36,516 nt of DNA from UBA4656 sp002405525. GTDB taxonomy: Bacteria > Pseudomonadota > Gammaproteobacteria > Xanthomonadales > Ahniellaceae. The notes beneath the pieces are model-generated. The model was given only the letters and a program-made list of their open reading frames with translations, ran no database searches and was not told where the DNA came from. Shown here one piece after another: positions 16,601-23,488 of this stretch. A program made the translations under genes and the position numbers. Every line of letters begins with the position of its first letter. Position 1 is the stretch's first letter. The stretch is taken from positions 1 through 36,516 of the forward strand of contig DAIMGT010000037.1 in NCBI GenBank assembly GCA_036723735.1, given 5' to 3'.

Positions 16601-17027
16601 TCCAGCCCCGGGCCCTGAACCGGAGCCCGCGCCCGAGGTGCTGGTGGTCGACGACTCGCTGTCGGTGCGCCGCGCCCTGCAGCAGTTGTTCGAGGACAAC
16701 GGCTTCCGGGTGCGCATCGCGCGCGATGGCCTGGAAGCGCTCGATCAATTGAAGTCCCGCGTGCCGGCGCTGGTGGTGGTCGACCTCGAGATGCCCCGCA
16801 TGAACGGCCTCGACCTGACCGCCTACCTGCGCAGCCAGGACACGACCCGCGGGCTGCCGGTGGTCATGGTCACCTCGCGCACCGCGGAAACCCACCGCCG
16901 ACTGGCGATCCAGGCGGGCGTCGATGAAATGATGACCAAGCCGTTCGGCGACGAGGCACTGCTCAACATCGCGCTGCGGCTGCTGGAACGGGGGCGCATG
17001 GCGGGTGAGCTGAACGGAATGGCCTGA
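13632..17027 (+). CDS. chpA: ChpA/PilL hybrid histidine kinase (reduced form)
   Basis: This 1131-residue CheA-type kinase carries one intact phosphotransfer domain, with His416 in AHTIKGDANTVG. An earlier Hpt-like helical segment (about 215-290, WNCRLLANALSMLNLPAL) lacks the histidine. P1 is followed by a linker rich in Ala/Pro, then dimerisation, and the ATPase with NAVDHGIE, TDDGGGLD, TRGSISQVSGRGIGMDVV and TTLRIELP. A CheW-like P5 domain follows, then a C-terminal receiver with Asp1051 (VVDLEMPRMNG) and Lys in MMTKPF. Pseudomonas ChpA is more than twice as long, with several phosphotransfer domains, so this is a streamlined version. The ATG at 13632 is 4 bp past the pilJ stop. It should phosphorylate the PilG- and PilH-like regulators. 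Confidence 0.92.
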   Translation: MTPLPHAIRDDLGGPGVAAALSRLGQAIGDAATAADAAALGGALRDGARSCEEADRAAALDGLKGLPEILRLLAAGLRDRATRADQPLDPHDAAVLLGWAGDALAFVDGDREGARLRALVEGLGALPWVPPVTPRLAAYMLQRLAAPAAPDLPDDATSTAGAVGRPAAAEPSIAAAAIGAAAVAPGIDTPPATAASTTGNDPIPATATLWIAPDELELAMSAVVERLLPLADALAGDDGSDAARTRALADDAAWNCRLLANALSMLNLPALSKALAWAADRLPRAAPAERASLLAGTATAALGLFGDPGEAAALLLADTLEDGRWPEPPDGTLRTAMLAEVARIAIGEDPAARARRQRVAVAADADLSIPDDAAPAVVAGMLRELPDRATALNQSLQALERAPDDAARDTARRLAHTIKGDANTVGVRGLAEIAHALEDVLDELARRRQAPPPALAVLLAHTGDAIEAIAEHLVGAAAPPGDVFELLQALLDAARALQDGDDRPASAAVTTPTVAAPEAGADPGAATPEATMAVPVALLDELLRLSGEAIVMARQVEQRVRTVATAHRDVLDQRSRARDLLSQLDDLVALRGAALQSARIAATGNIDALELDQYNELHVVSRRLLEADSDEGTQLQSVDRELRSLDDLLARQERAQADLQQSILRSRTVPFRSLAARLQRAARQAARTLLKDVELEVEGGNTPIDREMLDRLAEPLLHAVRNAVDHGIEAPDARAARGKPRCGHVRVSAARDGNRVVVSVTDDGGGLDLAAIRARGEALGLLASDTDAGADELARLILRPGFSTRGSISQVSGRGIGMDVVNQRIAGLRGTLRIESGAGVGTTLRIELPASMNATYAAIARVGAGWAAIATAGVLRFVPVLQGDLQDDSGTAVLLVEGKPVPALWAETLFGLPLPARDDPPRIAALVDVEAGLRAVLLRDIEGMREVVIRGLGPWVPTLAGVRGATILGSGAVAPVVDLSPLLRDAGGPAPAPGPEPEPAPEVLVVDDSLSVRRALQQLFEDNGFRVRIARDGLEALDQLKSRVPALVVVDLEMPRMNGLDLTAYLRSQDTTRGLPVVMVTSRTAETHRRLAIQAGVDEMMTKPFGDEALLNIALRLLERGRMAGELNGMA

Positions 17028-17028
17028 C

Positions 17029-17072
17029 GACCGGGGCACAGCGCCCGCCCGGGCAGCCCGCGGGCGCCGGTC
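17029..17072 (+). terminator. GC-rich hairpin after chpA
   Basis: Directly after the chpA stop, GACCGG (17029-17034) can pair with CCGGTC (17067-17072), enclosing GCGCCCG/CGGGCGC. There is no T-tract, so it may be a 3' stabilising hairpin or a Rho-assisted end rather than a classical intrinsic terminator. Confidence 0.4.
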
Positions 17073-17192
17073 AGGAAAACCGGCGAGTGGTGCGCGGCAA
17101 CCGGGCGGGACCTGCGCCTGACGCGCACCGGAGGACTGCTCTTCGCGTTCGCTCCTGCGCCCGCCGCAAGCCATGCGGCGCGCCATCCGCCG

Positions 17193-17223
17193 CAAAAGCG
17201 AAGGGCGCCTTGCGGCGCCCTTC
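17193..17223 (-). terminator. Intrinsic terminator of the TorF-like porin gene
   Basis: GAAGGGCGCC (17200-17209) pairs perfectly over 10 bp with GGCGCCCTTC (17214-17223) around a 4-nt loop. Read on the minus strand the stem is followed by GCTTTTGC. It lies 31 bp past the porin stop codon. The T-run is short, so termination may be partial. Confidence 0.75.
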
Positions 17224-17254
17224 GGGCTCAGCATGATGCGGCGTGGGCCGCCGA

Positions 17255-17953
17255 TCAGAAGGCCACCTTGGCTGCCAGCACCACCCGGTTGCCGGCAAGG
17301 TCGCCGAACAGCGCGTTGCCGTCGCTGTCGGTGTCGATGTAGGTCAGCGACACCTCGGCCGGACCGAAGGTCTGCGCCACGCCGAGGTTCCAGTCGACGT
17401 AGCTGTCGGAGGCCTCCAGCGCATCGTTGAGGTCGTACAGTCCAACGCCGCCGAACACCGACAGGCCCGAGTCCCAGGCGTGCTTGGCCGAGAGGCCGTA
17501 GTAGATGCCCGTCTCGTCGGTGGCGAACACGTCATTCGACCAGCCGATGGTGCCGGTCAGGAAGTCGGCGAAGGTGATCTTGCCGATGATCTCGTTGTAA
17601 GCCAGTTCGGAGCCGTTGTTGCCGCCGACATAGTTGTAGCGGACGAACTGCACGTCGCCCTTGAACTGCTCGCCGAGCGGGAAGCCGAATCCGATGTAGG
17701 TGTCCACCTCGGCATCCGGACCTTCGCTGCCGAAATCGACGCCCGAGGCCCAGATGCCGGCATACAGCCCGGATTCGTGGGCGTAATCGAAGGCCCCCTG
17801 GAGGGTGAACTGCTCGTCGCTCTGCGAGACGCCGCGGAACGCATAGTCGGTCGTGGCCCACGCGCTCGCGGTGAAGGAGTGCGGGCTGTCCTGAGCTGCC
17901 GCAGCGCCCGAAATGGCGAGCAGGCTGGCGAACATCGATGCACGCTTGATCAT
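17255..17953 (-). CDS. TorF family putative porin (gcw_chp family)
   Basis: This 232-residue outer-membrane protein has a signal peptide (residues 1-20, cleaved after AAA before QDSPHS) and then short amphipathic beta strands up to a C-terminal phenylalanine (LAAKVAF), as expected for BAM-dependent insertion. The opening strands ASAWATTDYAFRGVSQSDEQ and the GLYAGIWASGVDF segment are the hallmark of the family named gcw_chp or TorF-type porin. Substrate is unknown. The start at 17953 was chosen because the signal peptide follows it; a GGGGG stretch lies a few bases upstream. It is transcribed away from potF with a 151-bp shared upstream region, which suggests but does not prove a link to polyamine uptake. 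A terminator follows. Confidence 0.88.
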   Translation of the reverse strand: MIKRASMFASLLAISGAAAAQDSPHSFTASAWATTDYAFRGVSQSDEQFTLQGAFDYAHESGLYAGIWASGVDFGSEGPDAEVDTYIGFGFPLGEQFKGDVQFVRYNYVGGNNGSELAYNEIIGKITFADFLTGTIGWSNDVFATDETGIYYGLSAKHAWDSGLSVFGGVGLYDLNDALEASDSYVDWNLGVAQTFGPAEVSLTYIDTDSDGNALFGDLAGNRVVLAAKVAF

Positions 17954-18004
17954 GTAGCCCCCAATGGCCTTTGTGGGCGGCCGGCATGGACGCCCCGAGT
18001 CGAA

Positions 18005-18033
18005 AGAATACAACGTGTTGTGCAACGCAACAA
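18005..18033 (-). promoter_or_regulatory. Candidate promoter of the porin gene
   Basis: On the minus strand TTGTTG (18028-18033) and TATTCT (18005-18010) are separated by 17 bp, giving a transcription start near 17998 and a 5' leader of about 45 nt. The spacer is rich in CAAC/GTTG half-sites (CAACGTGTTG, GTTGTGCAAC), which could bind a regulator shared with the divergent potF gene. Confidence 0.45.
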
Positions 18034-18104
18034 TCGAGGGGAATTGACACCGCCCGGAGACCCATGGAGCCTCGCACGGTCCCGACCCTTTCGGAGTGTC
18101 ATCA

Positions 18105-19256
18105 ATGCGCCAGATCCTCCCACCCGCCGCCATGCTCGCTCCCCTGTTCGCCCTGGCCCTGTCCGCCTGCGGGCACCCCCAGACCCCCGCGGACGCCGCC
18201 TCCGGCGCCCCCGGCCCGGCCGCGGCGGCGAAGCAGTTGAACGTCTACAACTGGTCGGACTACATCGCCGAGGACACCATCGCCCGTTTCGAGCGGGAAA
18301 CCGGCATCAAGGTCGTCTACGACGTCTACGATTCGAACGAGATGCTGGAGGCCAAGCTGCTGGCCGGCAGCAGCGGCTACGACGTGGTCTTCCCGTCGGC
18401 GCGACCGTTCGCGCAGCGCCACGTCGCGGCCAACCTTTACCTGCCGCTGGACCGGGCGCAACTGGGCAACTGGAGCAACCTCGACCCGAACGTGCTTGCC
18501 GCCCTGCAGGACGTCGACCCCGGCAACCGGTTCCTGATGCCCTACATGTGGGGCACCACCGGCATCGGCTACAACGTGGCCAAGGTGCGCGAGCGGCTGG
18601 GTCCGGACTTCCCGCTCGATTCATGGAACCTGATCTTCGACCCGGCGGTCGCCGCAAAACTGGCCGACTGCGGGATTGCGCTGCTCGATGACGAGCAGGA
18701 AGGCTTCGCAGCGGCGCTGATCTGGCTCGGTCGCGACCCGAACGGCGTCGGCGGCGGGGAGATCGAGGCTGCGGCCGACCTGTTCGCGCGCGTGCGGCCG
18801 TCGGTCCGCTATTTCCACTCCAGCAAGTACATCGACGACCTCGCCAACGGCGAGGTGTGCGTCGCCATGGCCTACAGCGGCGACGCACTGATGGCCGGCG
18901 ACCGCGCCGAAGAGGCCGGCAACGGGGTCGAGATCGCCTACTTCATCCCGCGCGAAGGCGCGGTGCGCTGGGTCGACAATGCGGCGGTACCCGCGGACGC
19001 GCCGCACGTCGCCAACGCGCACGCGTTCCTCGACTTCCTGATGCGGCCCGACGTGATGGCGCCGATCTCGGAGTACGTCTCCTACGCCAGCGCCAACGCC
19101 GCCGCCACGCCACTGGTGGACGAGGCGGTGCGCGGCGACACGGCGATCTACCCACCCGCGGAGGTGCTCGCGCGGCTGGTCGACCCGAAGAAGCTGCCCG
19201 AGGCGGAGAACCGCGCCCGCGTGCGTGCCTGGACGTCGATCAAGAGCGGTTCCTGA
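18105..19256 (+). CDS. potF: Putrescine/polyamine-binding lipoprotein PotF
   Basis: PotF is the substrate-binding protein of a polyamine ABC importer. This 383-residue protein aligns by eye with E. coli PotF through most of its length: VYNWSDYIAEDT, YDVYDSNEMLEAKLLAGSSG, VFPSA, LMPYMWGTTGIGYN, RYFHSSKYIDDLANGEVCVA and IYPPAEV. Ligand-contact residues WSDY, the Ser of PSA, the Asp of VDNAAVPAD and the Tyr of SYASANAAATP are present. A contact Trp of E. coli (GWAGD) is Tyr here (AYSGD). The N-terminus ends in the lipobox LSAC with Gly at +2, so it is probably a lipoprotein, unlike soluble E. coli PotF. The ATG at 18105 has GGAG 8 nt upstream; a GTG at 18096 is the alternative. It leads potFGHI. 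Confidence 0.93.
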   Translation: MRQILPPAAMLAPLFALALSACGHPQTPADAASGAPGPAAAAKQLNVYNWSDYIAEDTIARFERETGIKVVYDVYDSNEMLEAKLLAGSSGYDVVFPSARPFAQRHVAANLYLPLDRAQLGNWSNLDPNVLAALQDVDPGNRFLMPYMWGTTGIGYNVAKVRERLGPDFPLDSWNLIFDPAVAAKLADCGIALLDDEQEGFAAALIWLGRDPNGVGGGEIEAAADLFARVRPSVRYFHSSKYIDDLANGEVCVAMAYSGDALMAGDRAEEAGNGVEIAYFIPREGAVRWVDNAAVPADAPHVANAHAFLDFLMRPDVMAPISEYVSYASANAAATPLVDEAVRGDTAIYPPAEVLARLVDPKKLPEAENRARVRAWTSIKSGS

Positions 19257-19353
19257 CCCCCGGCGTGCCCGCCGCGCGCCGCGGCGGTTCGCCCCTTGCG
19301 GTGCGGGCGGCGGGTTTGCGACGCTCCCCGCATGCCGCCCGGAAAAGATGCCC

Positions 19354-20493
19354 ATGGCCACTGCCCGCCCCCATCCCGCGGTCGAACCCTGGCAGGACCC
19401 CAACGCCGAGCCGATCCTGCGCATCGAGGGCGTGACCAAGACCTTCGGCAAGGTCTATGCGGTCGACGACGTCAGCGTCGACATCTACCGCGGCGAGTTC
19501 TTCTCCCTGCTCGGCGGCTCGGGCTGCGGCAAGAGCACCCTGCTGCGCGTCCTCGGCGGCTTCGAAGTGCCCGACAAGGGCCGGGTGCTGATCGACGGCG
19601 TCGACGTGACCCGAGTGCCGCCCTACGAGCGGCCGGTGAACATGATGTTCCAGTCCTATGCGCTGTTCCCGCACATGACGGTCGAGCAGAACATCGCGTT
19701 CGGACTCAAGCAGGACGGACGCCCACGGTCGGAGGTCGACGACCGCGTGGCGGCGATGCTGGACCTGGTGCGGATGGGACAGCTTGGCCGGCGCCGCCCG
19801 GACCAGCTTTCCGGCGGCCAGCGACAGCGCGTGGCGCTGGCCCGCGCGCTGGCCAGGAGCCCGAAGATCCTGCTGCTCGACGAGCCCCTCGGCGCGCTGG
19901 ACAAGAAGCTGCGTGAACACACCCAGTTCGAGCTGGTCAACATCCAGGAGAAGATCGGCACCACCTTCATCATGGTCACCCACGACCAGGAAGAGGCGAT
20001 GACCATGTCCAGCCGGATCGCAGTGATGGACGCCGGCCGCATCGTCCAGGTGTCCACGCCCTCGGCACTGTACGAGTACCCGGCCAACCGCTTCGTGGCC
20101 GAGTTCATCGGCGCTGTTAACAGCCTGGCCGGCTGCGTGGTGGCCTGCGACGACGAGCGCGTCGTGGTGCGCGCGCACGACCTCGAAGTCGACGTGGTGG
20201 CGCGCGCGACGCAACCGATCCCGATCGGCACCGAGGTCAGCGTCGCGATCCGTCCGGAGAAGATCGACGTCCTGGAGCAGGCGCCGTCCGGGCAGGAGAA
20301 CGTGGTTGCCGGCAAGGTGGCGGACGTGGCCTACCTCGGCGACGTGTCGATCTACCACGTCAAGACCGATTCCGGCTTCGTGCTGCGGGTGCAGGAGACG
20401 CACGCGGCGCGCACCGCCGACCCGCACTACCAGTGGGGCGAGACGCTCTGGCTGGCGTGGCGCGAAGCCGACGCCATCGTGCTGACGAGCTGA
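19354..20493 (+). CDS. potG: Polyamine ABC transporter ATPase PotG
   Basis: This 379-residue ATP-binding subunit has Walker A GGSGCGKST (54-62), a Q-loop in MMFQSYALFPHMT, signature LSGGQRQRVALARAL, Walker B ILLLDEPLGALD and H-loop VTHDQEEAMTMS. The C-terminal third (from about residue 280) is a TOBE domain with VSVAIRPEKIDV, standard for PotG/PotA. The start is placed at 19354 because GGAAAAG ends 6 nt before it; an ATG at 19348 would overlap that site. The gap from potF is 97 bp with no terminator visible, and potH begins 3 bp after the stop, so this is one operon. Confidence 0.95.
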   Translation: MATARPHPAVEPWQDPNAEPILRIEGVTKTFGKVYAVDDVSVDIYRGEFFSLLGGSGCGKSTLLRVLGGFEVPDKGRVLIDGVDVTRVPPYERPVNMMFQSYALFPHMTVEQNIAFGLKQDGRPRSEVDDRVAAMLDLVRMGQLGRRRPDQLSGGQRQRVALARALARSPKILLLDEPLGALDKKLREHTQFELVNIQEKIGTTFIMVTHDQEEAMTMSSRIAVMDAGRIVQVSTPSALYEYPANRFVAEFIGAVNSLAGCVVACDDERVVVRAHDLEVDVVARATQPIPIGTEVSVAIRPEKIDVLEQAPSGQENVVAGKVADVAYLGDVSIYHVKTDSGFVLRVQETHAARTADPHYQWGETLWLAWREADAIVLTS

Positions 20494-20495
20494 CC

Positions 20496-21485
20496 GTGGC
20501 GGCCCCGACCAACCACGGCTCCCTTTGGAGCCTCTGGCATCAGGTCTTCACGGACTTGTTCCGCTGGATCGGTGTGCTGGGGCGGGAACTGTCGTCGACC
20601 CGCGGGCGCTGGGTCGTGCTGGCGCTGCCAATGCTGTGGCTGCTGGCGTTCTTTCTGGTGCCGTTCCTGCTGGTGCTGAAGATCAGTTTCGCCAGCCCCG
20701 CCAGCGGCGTGCAGCCGCCCTACACACCGATGGTAGGCAGCGCCGAGGATGGCGCGCTGACCCTGCGCTTCGCACTGGCAGGCTGGCGGCTGCTGCTGAC
20801 CGACCCGCTGTACATCACCGCGTACGTCAATTCGCTGGTCTTCGCCAGCGTCTCCACGCTGTGCTGCCTTGTGCTGGGCTACCCGATCGCCTACGGCATC
20901 GCGCGCGCGCGCCCGGCGGTCCGCGGGGTGCTGCTGGTGCTGGTGATCCTGCCGTTCTGGACGTCATCGCTGCTGCGTTCCTACGCCCTGATCGGCATCC
21001 TGCGCACCAACGGGCTGCTGAACCAGGTGCTGATGGGCCTCGGCATCACCGACGCCCCACTGACCATCCTGCACACCGACCTTGCGGTCTACATCGGCAT
21101 CTCCTACAACTACCTGCCATTCATGATCCTGCCGCTGACCGCGAACCTGATGCGGCTGGATTTCACCCTGCTGGAAGCCGCCGCCGATCTGGGTGCGCGC
21201 CCGCTGACCTCGTTCCTGCGCATCACCCTGCCGCTTTCCTTGCCGGGCATCGTGGCCGGGTCGCTGCTGGTGTTCATCCCGGCAGTCGGCGAGTTCGTGA
21301 TTCCCGACCTGCTCGGCGGGCCCGACGCGCTGACCATAGGGCGCGCGATCTGGACCGAGTTCTTCTCCAATCGCGACTGGCCGATGGCATCCACGGTGGC
21401 GATCGCCATGCTGGCCCTCATCGTGCTTCCGATGCTGCTGTTCGAGTACGTGCAGGACAAGCGACTGGAAGGGTCACGGCGATGA
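20496..21485 (+). CDS. potH: Polyamine ABC transporter permease PotH
   Basis: This 329-residue inner-membrane permease has about six transmembrane segments. The EAA coupling motif is EAAADLGARPLTSFLRITLP, which docks with the PotG ATPase. The segment PFWTSSLLRSYALIGILRTNG is typical of PotH/PotB. The start is a GTG at 20496, three bases after the potG stop, giving a protein beginning VAAPTNHG; the nearest upstream ATG would run deep into potG. The last codons overlap potI (ATGA). The large loop after TM1 is slightly longer than usual and includes a segment rich in polar residues (SGVQPPYTPMVGSAEDG). Confidence 0.93.
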   Translation: MAAPTNHGSLWSLWHQVFTDLFRWIGVLGRELSSTRGRWVVLALPMLWLLAFFLVPFLLVLKISFASPASGVQPPYTPMVGSAEDGALTLRFALAGWRLLLTDPLYITAYVNSLVFASVSTLCCLVLGYPIAYGIARARPAVRGVLLVLVILPFWTSSLLRSYALIGILRTNGLLNQVLMGLGITDAPLTILHTDLAVYIGISYNYLPFMILPLTANLMRLDFTLLEAAADLGARPLTSFLRITLPLSLPGIVAGSLLVFIPAVGEFVIPDLLGGPDALTIGRAIWTEFFSNRDWPMASTVAIAMLALIVLPMLLFEYVQDKRLEGSRR

Positions 21486-22291
21486 ACGGCCGGCGGCCAT
21501 TCGTGCTGTACACGGCGATGGCCTTCGGCTACGCCTTCCTGTACCTGCCGATCGTGGCGGTGATCGCCTACTCGTTCAACGAGTCGCGGATGGTCACCGT
21601 GTGGGGCGGCTTTTCCTTCAAGTGGTACGCAGAGCTGGCCGGCAACGCGCAGATCCTCGACGCCGCCCGGCGCAGCCTGCTGATCGCGGCGCTCTCGGCC
21701 ACCCTCGCCACCTGTCTCGGCACCCTGGCCGGCCTGGCGCTGGCGCGCTTCGGGCGCTTCGGCGGGCGCAACCTGCTCTCGCTGCTCACCAGCGCGCCAC
21801 TGGTGATGCCGGAGGTCATGCTCGGCCTGTCTGCGCTGCTGCTGTTTGTCAGCCTTGGCGAACTGACCGGTTGGCCGGAGCGCCGTGGACTGGCCACCAT
21901 CACCATTGCCCACGTCACGTTCTGCATCTGCTACGTCACGGTCATCGTTCGCTCGCGGCTGGTGCAGATGGACCACAGCATCGAGGAGGCCGCGATGGAT
22001 CTCGGCGCTCGCCCGTGGAAGGTGTTCTTCGTGATCACCGTGCCGCTGATCGCGCCGGCCCTTGTCGCGGGCTGGCTGCTTGCCTTCACCCTCTCGCTCG
22101 ACGACCTGGTGGTCGCGAGCTTCACCGCCGGGCCCGGGGCCAGTACGCTGCCGATGGTGATCTATTCCAAGGTCAAGCTCGGCGTGACGCCGGAGATCAA
22201 CGCGCTGGCGACCATCGTGATCGTGCTGGTCGCCGCGGGCGTGACCGTCGCGGGGTGGATGCTGCATCGGCAGGGGAAGTCGACGGGCTGA
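21482..22291 (+). CDS. potI: Polyamine ABC transporter permease PotI
   Basis: This 269-residue second permease has the family N-terminus YLPIVAVIAYSFNESRMVTVWGGFSFKWYAEL, with the EAA motif EEAAMDLGARPWKVFFVITVP and the following TLSLDDLVVASFTAGPG that is diagnostic for PotI/PotC. Six membrane segments are evident. Its ATG overlaps the potH stop by 4 bp, so the two permeases are translationally coupled and would pair as a heterodimer on PotG. It is the last gene of the operon; a REP-like palindrome lies about 55 bp downstream. Confidence 0.95.
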   Translation: MNGRRPFVLYTAMAFGYAFLYLPIVAVIAYSFNESRMVTVWGGFSFKWYAELAGNAQILDAARRSLLIAALSATLATCLGTLAGLALARFGRFGGRNLLSLLTSAPLVMPEVMLGLSALLLFVSLGELTGWPERRGLATITIAHVTFCICYVTVIVRSRLVQMDHSIEEAAMDLGARPWKVFFVITVPLIAPALVAGWLLAFTLSLDDLVVASFTAGPGASTLPMVIYSKVKLGVTPEINALATIVIVLVAAGVTVAGWMLHRQGKSTG

Positions 22292-22346
22292 GTCCAGGCC
22301 TTTGGCGGGCGCGCAGGCCGCGACGCTTCTCGCACCGCTGCGTCCC

Positions 22347-22381
22347 CTGCGGGAGCGCTGCGCGCAGGGCGCGCTCCTGCA
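22347..22381. repeat. REP-like palindrome after potI
   Basis: GGAGCGC (22352-22358) pairs with GCGCTCC (22371-22377), and the flanks CTGCGG and CTGCAG add to the symmetry. The reverse complement reads CTGCAGGAGCGCGCCCTGCG, a form typical of dispersed REP-like elements of Lysobacterales. It lies between the convergent potI and methyltransferase genes, the usual place for such elements. It shares the GCAGGAGCG core with the palindrome in pilI. Confidence 0.6.
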
Positions 22382-22480
22382 GTCGACGCCTCGCGTGCAA
22401 GACGCCAGCGGCGAGTGCGCAAGGTAGCGGACGCGCAGCGCGCGGCGCCCCCACGACCGGATCGGCGCCCGAAAGCGCGC

Positions 22481-23119
22481 CTATCTCGCCCGCACCGGTG
22501 CCACACGCCGCGACCTGGCGCGCGAGAGCACGTACACCGTCGCCGGCGGTACGTTCCACAGCGTGAACGACGCCCGTCGTCCGGCCAGATCGAGGTCGCG
22601 CATCACCTCGCGATACACCGGGTTGGTCGGTCCGTAGGTGAACTGGATGAGGCGCCCCTGCGGCCCCATTACCGAAAACGCGGCCTCCACGATGGCATGC
22701 TGCGTCGACCGCGACATCGACAGCAGGCCGAGCCCGCTGATCACCACGTCGGCCGGGCCGTCGTCGAGGAAACCGATACGATCGGCGATCAGCTTCAGGT
22801 CACGCGCATCACCGCAGGCCACGTGGGCCTGCGGGAACAGGCGCGCGAGGTGGGTGTGCAGCTCCTGATTCAGTTCCAGCACCAGCAGGCGTTCGGGGGC
22901 GATGCCGTGGGCCAGCGCCTCGCGTGTCACCGAGCCGGTGCCGCCACCGAGTTCGATCACCTTGCTGGCCCCGGGGGGCAGTTCGCGCAGCATCTTCTGC
23001 GCGAGCTCGCGCGACGAGGGCGAGACCGCGGCGATGGCCAGAGGGTTCTTCAGCCACTGCCGGAAAAAGGTCCAGCCGTGATCCGGCCGACCGGGAATTC
23101 CGCGTTCGCCTTCACCCAT
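22481..23119 (-). CDS. SAM-dependent methyltransferase, PmtA-like
   Basis: This 212-residue class I methyltransferase has a membrane-type N-terminus, WTFFRQWLKNPLAIAAVSPSS, like bacterial phospholipid N-methyltransferases (PmtA). Motif I is VIELGGGTGSVTREAL at about residues 52-67, an acidic motif II is LVLELNQE, and GDARDL follows. The SGLGLLSMS segment stands at the catalytic motif IV position. PmtA methylates phosphatidylethanolamine towards phosphatidylcholine, but related proteins act on other lipids or rRNA-like targets, so the substrate is not certain. The start at 23119 has AGGTG 6 nt upstream; a GTG at 23128 is possible. It is a single gene convergent with potI. Confidence 0.8.
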   Translation of the reverse strand: MGEGERGIPGRPDHGWTFFRQWLKNPLAIAAVSPSSRELAQKMLRELPPGASKVIELGGGTGSVTREALAHGIAPERLLVLELNQELHTHLARLFPQAHVACGDARDLKLIADRIGFLDDGPADVVISGLGLLSMSRSTQHAIVEAAFSVMGPQGRLIQFTYGPTNPVYREVMRDLDLAGRRASFTLWNVPPATVYVLSRARSRRVAPVRAR

Positions 23120-23485
23120 CGGCGGCACCTGTGATCCTGACCGGCCTGGAGCGGCCGGAGACGTCGGCGGAACCTAACACAGCCGGACGGTGCCCGTGCG
23201 TGCCAACTTCCACCCCGTCGCGGCGGCACCAAAACTCCGGCGGCCGGTAGCCGGTGGGCGCGCCAGCCCGGCTTCGGCCCGCAAGAGGCACCGCAGACCG
23301 CCCCGCACCGGCATCCTCGGTCCCGCCAGCCCTCAGAGCCTTCGAAAAAACCCACATCCTGTGGGTTTTTCCAGCCGCGAGTCCGGCACAGGTCCGGACC
23401 GGCTCCCGCGAATCATGAACTTGCGTGCATGACCCGCGCGCGGGCCGTCCATCGCCTGCCTGAGAGGCTGATCTTTCACAGCGTC
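23120..23485. other. Intergenic region between methyltransferase and mtnA
   Basis: This 366-bp stretch has no gene. The part at 23120-23331 should carry the methyltransferase promoter, though no convincing -35/-10 pair is visible. The rest holds a strong hairpin terminator (23345-23370) and a structured repeat running up to the mtnA stop codon, both listed separately. Confidence 0.7.
23345..23370. terminator. Strong bidirectional hairpin terminator
   Basis: AAAAACCCACA (23346-23356) and TGTGGGTTTTT (23360-23370) form an 11-bp perfect stem with a TCC loop. Both strands carry a T-run after the stem. On the minus strand it lies about 115 bp past the mtnA stop and would end transcription of mtnA and any read-through from the thiolase operon. 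Confidence 0.85.
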
Positions 23486-23488
23486 TCA
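23405..23488 (-). repeat. Structured dispersed repeat, copy 1 (3' side of mtnA)
   Basis: Starting at the mtnA stop codon and reading on the minus strand, 84 bases align without gaps to the plus-strand sequence at 31684-31767. The distal 56 bases (23405-23460) match at 51 of 56 positions. The proximal 28, including TGAGA, CTG and GAAA, match at 17. Both copies share the palindrome CCCGCGCGCGGG and the hairpin arm TCATGCAC. In this copy the second hairpin has one mismatched pair. It is probably transcribed as the 3' end of mtnA mRNA. Confidence 0.7.

Larger units (their letters stand above)
23332..23488. repeat. Possible MITE-like unit with imperfect inverted ends
   Basis: The plus strand at 23332 starts CTCAGAGCCTTCGAAAAA. 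The opposite end, read from about 23489 on the minus strand, starts CTGAGACGCTGTGAAAGA. Twelve of 18 bases agree. The left end agrees better with the quinone oxidoreductase copy of the structured repeat (CTGAGAGCCTGCGAAAAG) than with its own partner. The region encloses the terminator and the structured repeat copy, so all three may belong to one small element. Confidence 0.35.

Noticed and set aside
18044..18049. A TTGACA hexamer upstream of potF as its -35 box
   Set aside because: No -10-like sequence lies 16-18 bp downstream (GAGCCT there), so I could not support a promoter.
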